Shown: piece after piece, positions 63,000 through 64,000 of the stretch
Position numbering within the stretch: position 1 is the first letter of the stretch
Layout: each line of letters opens with the position of its first letter
The notes under the pieces: generated by a model
The model's input: the letters and a program-made list of their open reading frames with translations, nothing else
Told to the model about the DNA's origin: nothing
Database searches by the model: none
Assembly: GCF_020805785.1 (NCBI RefSeq)
Contig: NZ_JAJGZV010000003.1
Location: 310,001-374,000, forward strand
DNA from: Flavobacterium chungbukense
GTDB taxonomy: Bacteria; Bacteroidota; Bacteroidia; Flavobacteriales; Flavobacteriaceae
Length of the DNA: 64,000 nt
Reading direction: 5' to 3'
Position numbers and translations under genes: made by a program

Positions 63000-63020
63000 T
63001 AAGTGTACAAAAAACACTTA
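63000..63020. promoter_or_regulatory. Putative ara operator
   Basis: TAAGTGT-ACAAAAA-ACACTTA has perfect 7-bp arms and overlaps the likely -33 region of the araB promoter. This position suits repression of the operon in the absence of arabinose. Confidence 0.55.
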
Positions 63021-63188
63021 ATTGAAATTACACAATTCATTTTTGCTATAAATGCATTAAAACAGCATTTTAGCTTTCAATCAAAAAATAAATGTTAACA
63101 ATACATTTATAACATTGCGATTATTTCAGCTTAATCCTCAAATCGTTATTGAATCCCGCTTTAAAATCGTACTGATTCTTATTTTTTT

Positions 63189-63247
63189 GCCACAGATTAA
63201 AAGAATTTAAATGATTTTTTAATCCTTTTAATCTGCGAAATCTGTGG
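63189..63247. repeat. Intergenic palindrome (CACAGATTA family)
   Basis: GCCACAGATTAAAAG and its imperfect complement ending TCTGTGGC enclose AT-rich sequence. It shares words with the outer arms at 18536-18690. It lies just after the GH127 stop. The rest of the spacer between the GH127 stop and araB (62953-63258) holds only the ara promoter elements. Confidence 0.82.
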
Positions 63248-63258
63248 CTCTTGAACTT

Positions 63259-64000
63259 TTACTGATTCTTATAATCTAACCAAACTTTCATTTTTCCAAC
63301 TCCTCGGTTTGACCAAGAGTAATATGGAATTGCTTTCCATTTTGAATTCTCAATCACATTAACGCCCTGCAATAAATTGGCTTCTTTTTTTACTTTGAAA
63401 GTATCCGAAGATTTTACATTTATTTTATCAAAATTGGTTTTATTATCAATTTCTTCAACAGCATAAACTATTGGCCCATATTCCAAAGAAACCTTATTCG
63501 TATTAATTCCAGCTTTTGGATTCGTAACCACTTCCTGAACTTCCATTGGGAGATTGAGATTAATTTTATCTCCTTTTTTCCACTTTCTATTAATGACGAA
63601 ATAACCATTTTCTGGCTGAATGACTAAAGTTTCTCCATTTAAAATAACTGTTGCCTTTTGAGTTGAAGCCTTTTTATAACTGTACAAATCTCCAGGTAAA
63701 ACTTCATTTCTAGACCATCCTGGAACACGAAGTTTAATGGTAAACTGACTTTCTTTTTTAGGATTTACCGAAATCGCAATTTTTCCGTTCCAAGGATAAG
63801 AAGTCTGCTGTGAAATCTGTAAATCTGTTTTTCCTAATTGAAAAGAAGCATTGTTTGAAGCATATAAATTAACATACAAAACATCATTAGTTTTAGAATA
63901 AATCAATCCCGGAATTGATGGAATAAAACGAATTAAATTGGTTGGACAGCAAGAACAGTCAAACCATCCTTGTCTCGTGCAAGAACCGCGATTTGATTTG
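63259..64000 (-). CDS. GH127 beta-L-arabinofuranosidase-like protein (5'-truncated)
   Basis: This is the C-terminal ~247 codons of a larger gene whose start lies outside the window; the frame stays open to the window edge. The GH127 active-site cysteine pair is visible near the edge in WFDCSCCPTN (the family has CCPPN or similar). Downstream strands include VLYVNLYASNNASFQ, IKLRVPGWSRNE, and PENGYFVINRKWKKGDKINLNLPM. A Met-like start near 63906 is actually an internal TTG. Next to the ara operon, it probably releases L-arabinose from plant or glycoprotein oligosaccharides. The location of the N-terminus and signal is unseen. Confidence 0.92.
   Translation of the reverse strand, partial: KSNRGSCTRQGWFDCSCCPTNLIRFIPSIPGLIYSKTNDVLYVNLYASNNASFQLGKTDLQISQQTSYPWNGKIAISVNPKKESQFTIKLRVPGWSRNEVLPGDLYSYKKASTQKATVILNGETLVIQPENGYFVINRKWKKGDKINLNLPMEVQEVVTNPKAGINTNKVSLEYGPIVYAVEEIDNKTNFDKINVKSSDTFKVKKEANLLQGVNVIENSKWKAIPYYSWSNRGVGKMKVWLDYKNQ

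Overview
The window looks like chromosomal DNA of a Flavobacterium or close relative (Bacteroidota). It is AT-rich and uses TTG-N17-23-TAnnTTTG promoters. Start codons rarely have Shine-Dalgarno sequences. The gene content is typical: TonB receptor with DUF5689 lipoprotein, IPExxxVDY protein, DUF2480, DUF3078, and exported proteins with flavobacterial signal peptides ending in AQ or a lipobox Cys. All calls come from reading the sequence; no searches were run.

Layout. 1-8991 holds an iron-sulfur assembly (suf) cluster: sufC (5'-truncated by the window), sufD, sufS, a lipoprotein, sufE, a sufT-like gene and two flavobacterial companions. It is interrupted by a four-helix-bundle (S23-type) gene and a GxxExxY gene, each bracketed by palindromic repeats, and by a minus-strand pair (serine hydrolase and an orphan EF-Tu domain III-like protein). 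9146-21445 is mostly minus strand: hflX, a TonB receptor/lipoprotein pair, an MFS carrier, a Gfo/Idh/MocA oxidoreductase, an Old Yellow Enzyme with its operator, and a two-gene ABC system. 21644-24133 holds rseP, two identical tRNA-Asn genes and a zeta-toxin-like ATPase overlapped by a 54-codon gene. 24146-32456 carries a C1 peptidase, two AraC regulators, a CPBP protease and outer-membrane proteins. 32737-40727 is a six-gene, mostly exported module: sulfatase, HAD phosphatase, beta-barrel, two DUF1254 lipoproteins and DUF2252.

41146-45676 is the housekeeping run acpP-fabF-rnc-IPExxxVDY-pyk, read on the minus strand. 45852-50143 holds purN, rnhA, an ECF sigma factor with its membrane partner, a divergent DUF6249 gene under a mirrored copy of the same ECF promoter, and a PfkB kinase. 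50222-53772 holds purF, then an array of four near-identical ~71-nt small RNA genes, then sod. 53913-57432 holds pth, rplY, prs, tRNA-Leu and an OsmC protein. 57623-64000 is an L-arabinose block: araB-araD-araA-mutarotase and the 3' part of a GH127 beta-L-arabinofuranosidase.

The most striking non-coding content is twofold. First, the sRNA array: each copy has its own promoter and terminator, and the terminator stem shows a compensatory base-pair change. Second, there are many intergenic inverted-repeat families. One is gene-less between araD and araA, but near-identical ends flank the four-helix-bundle gene inside the suf cluster, which suggests an uncharacterised small mobile element with ORF-bearing and ORF-less forms.
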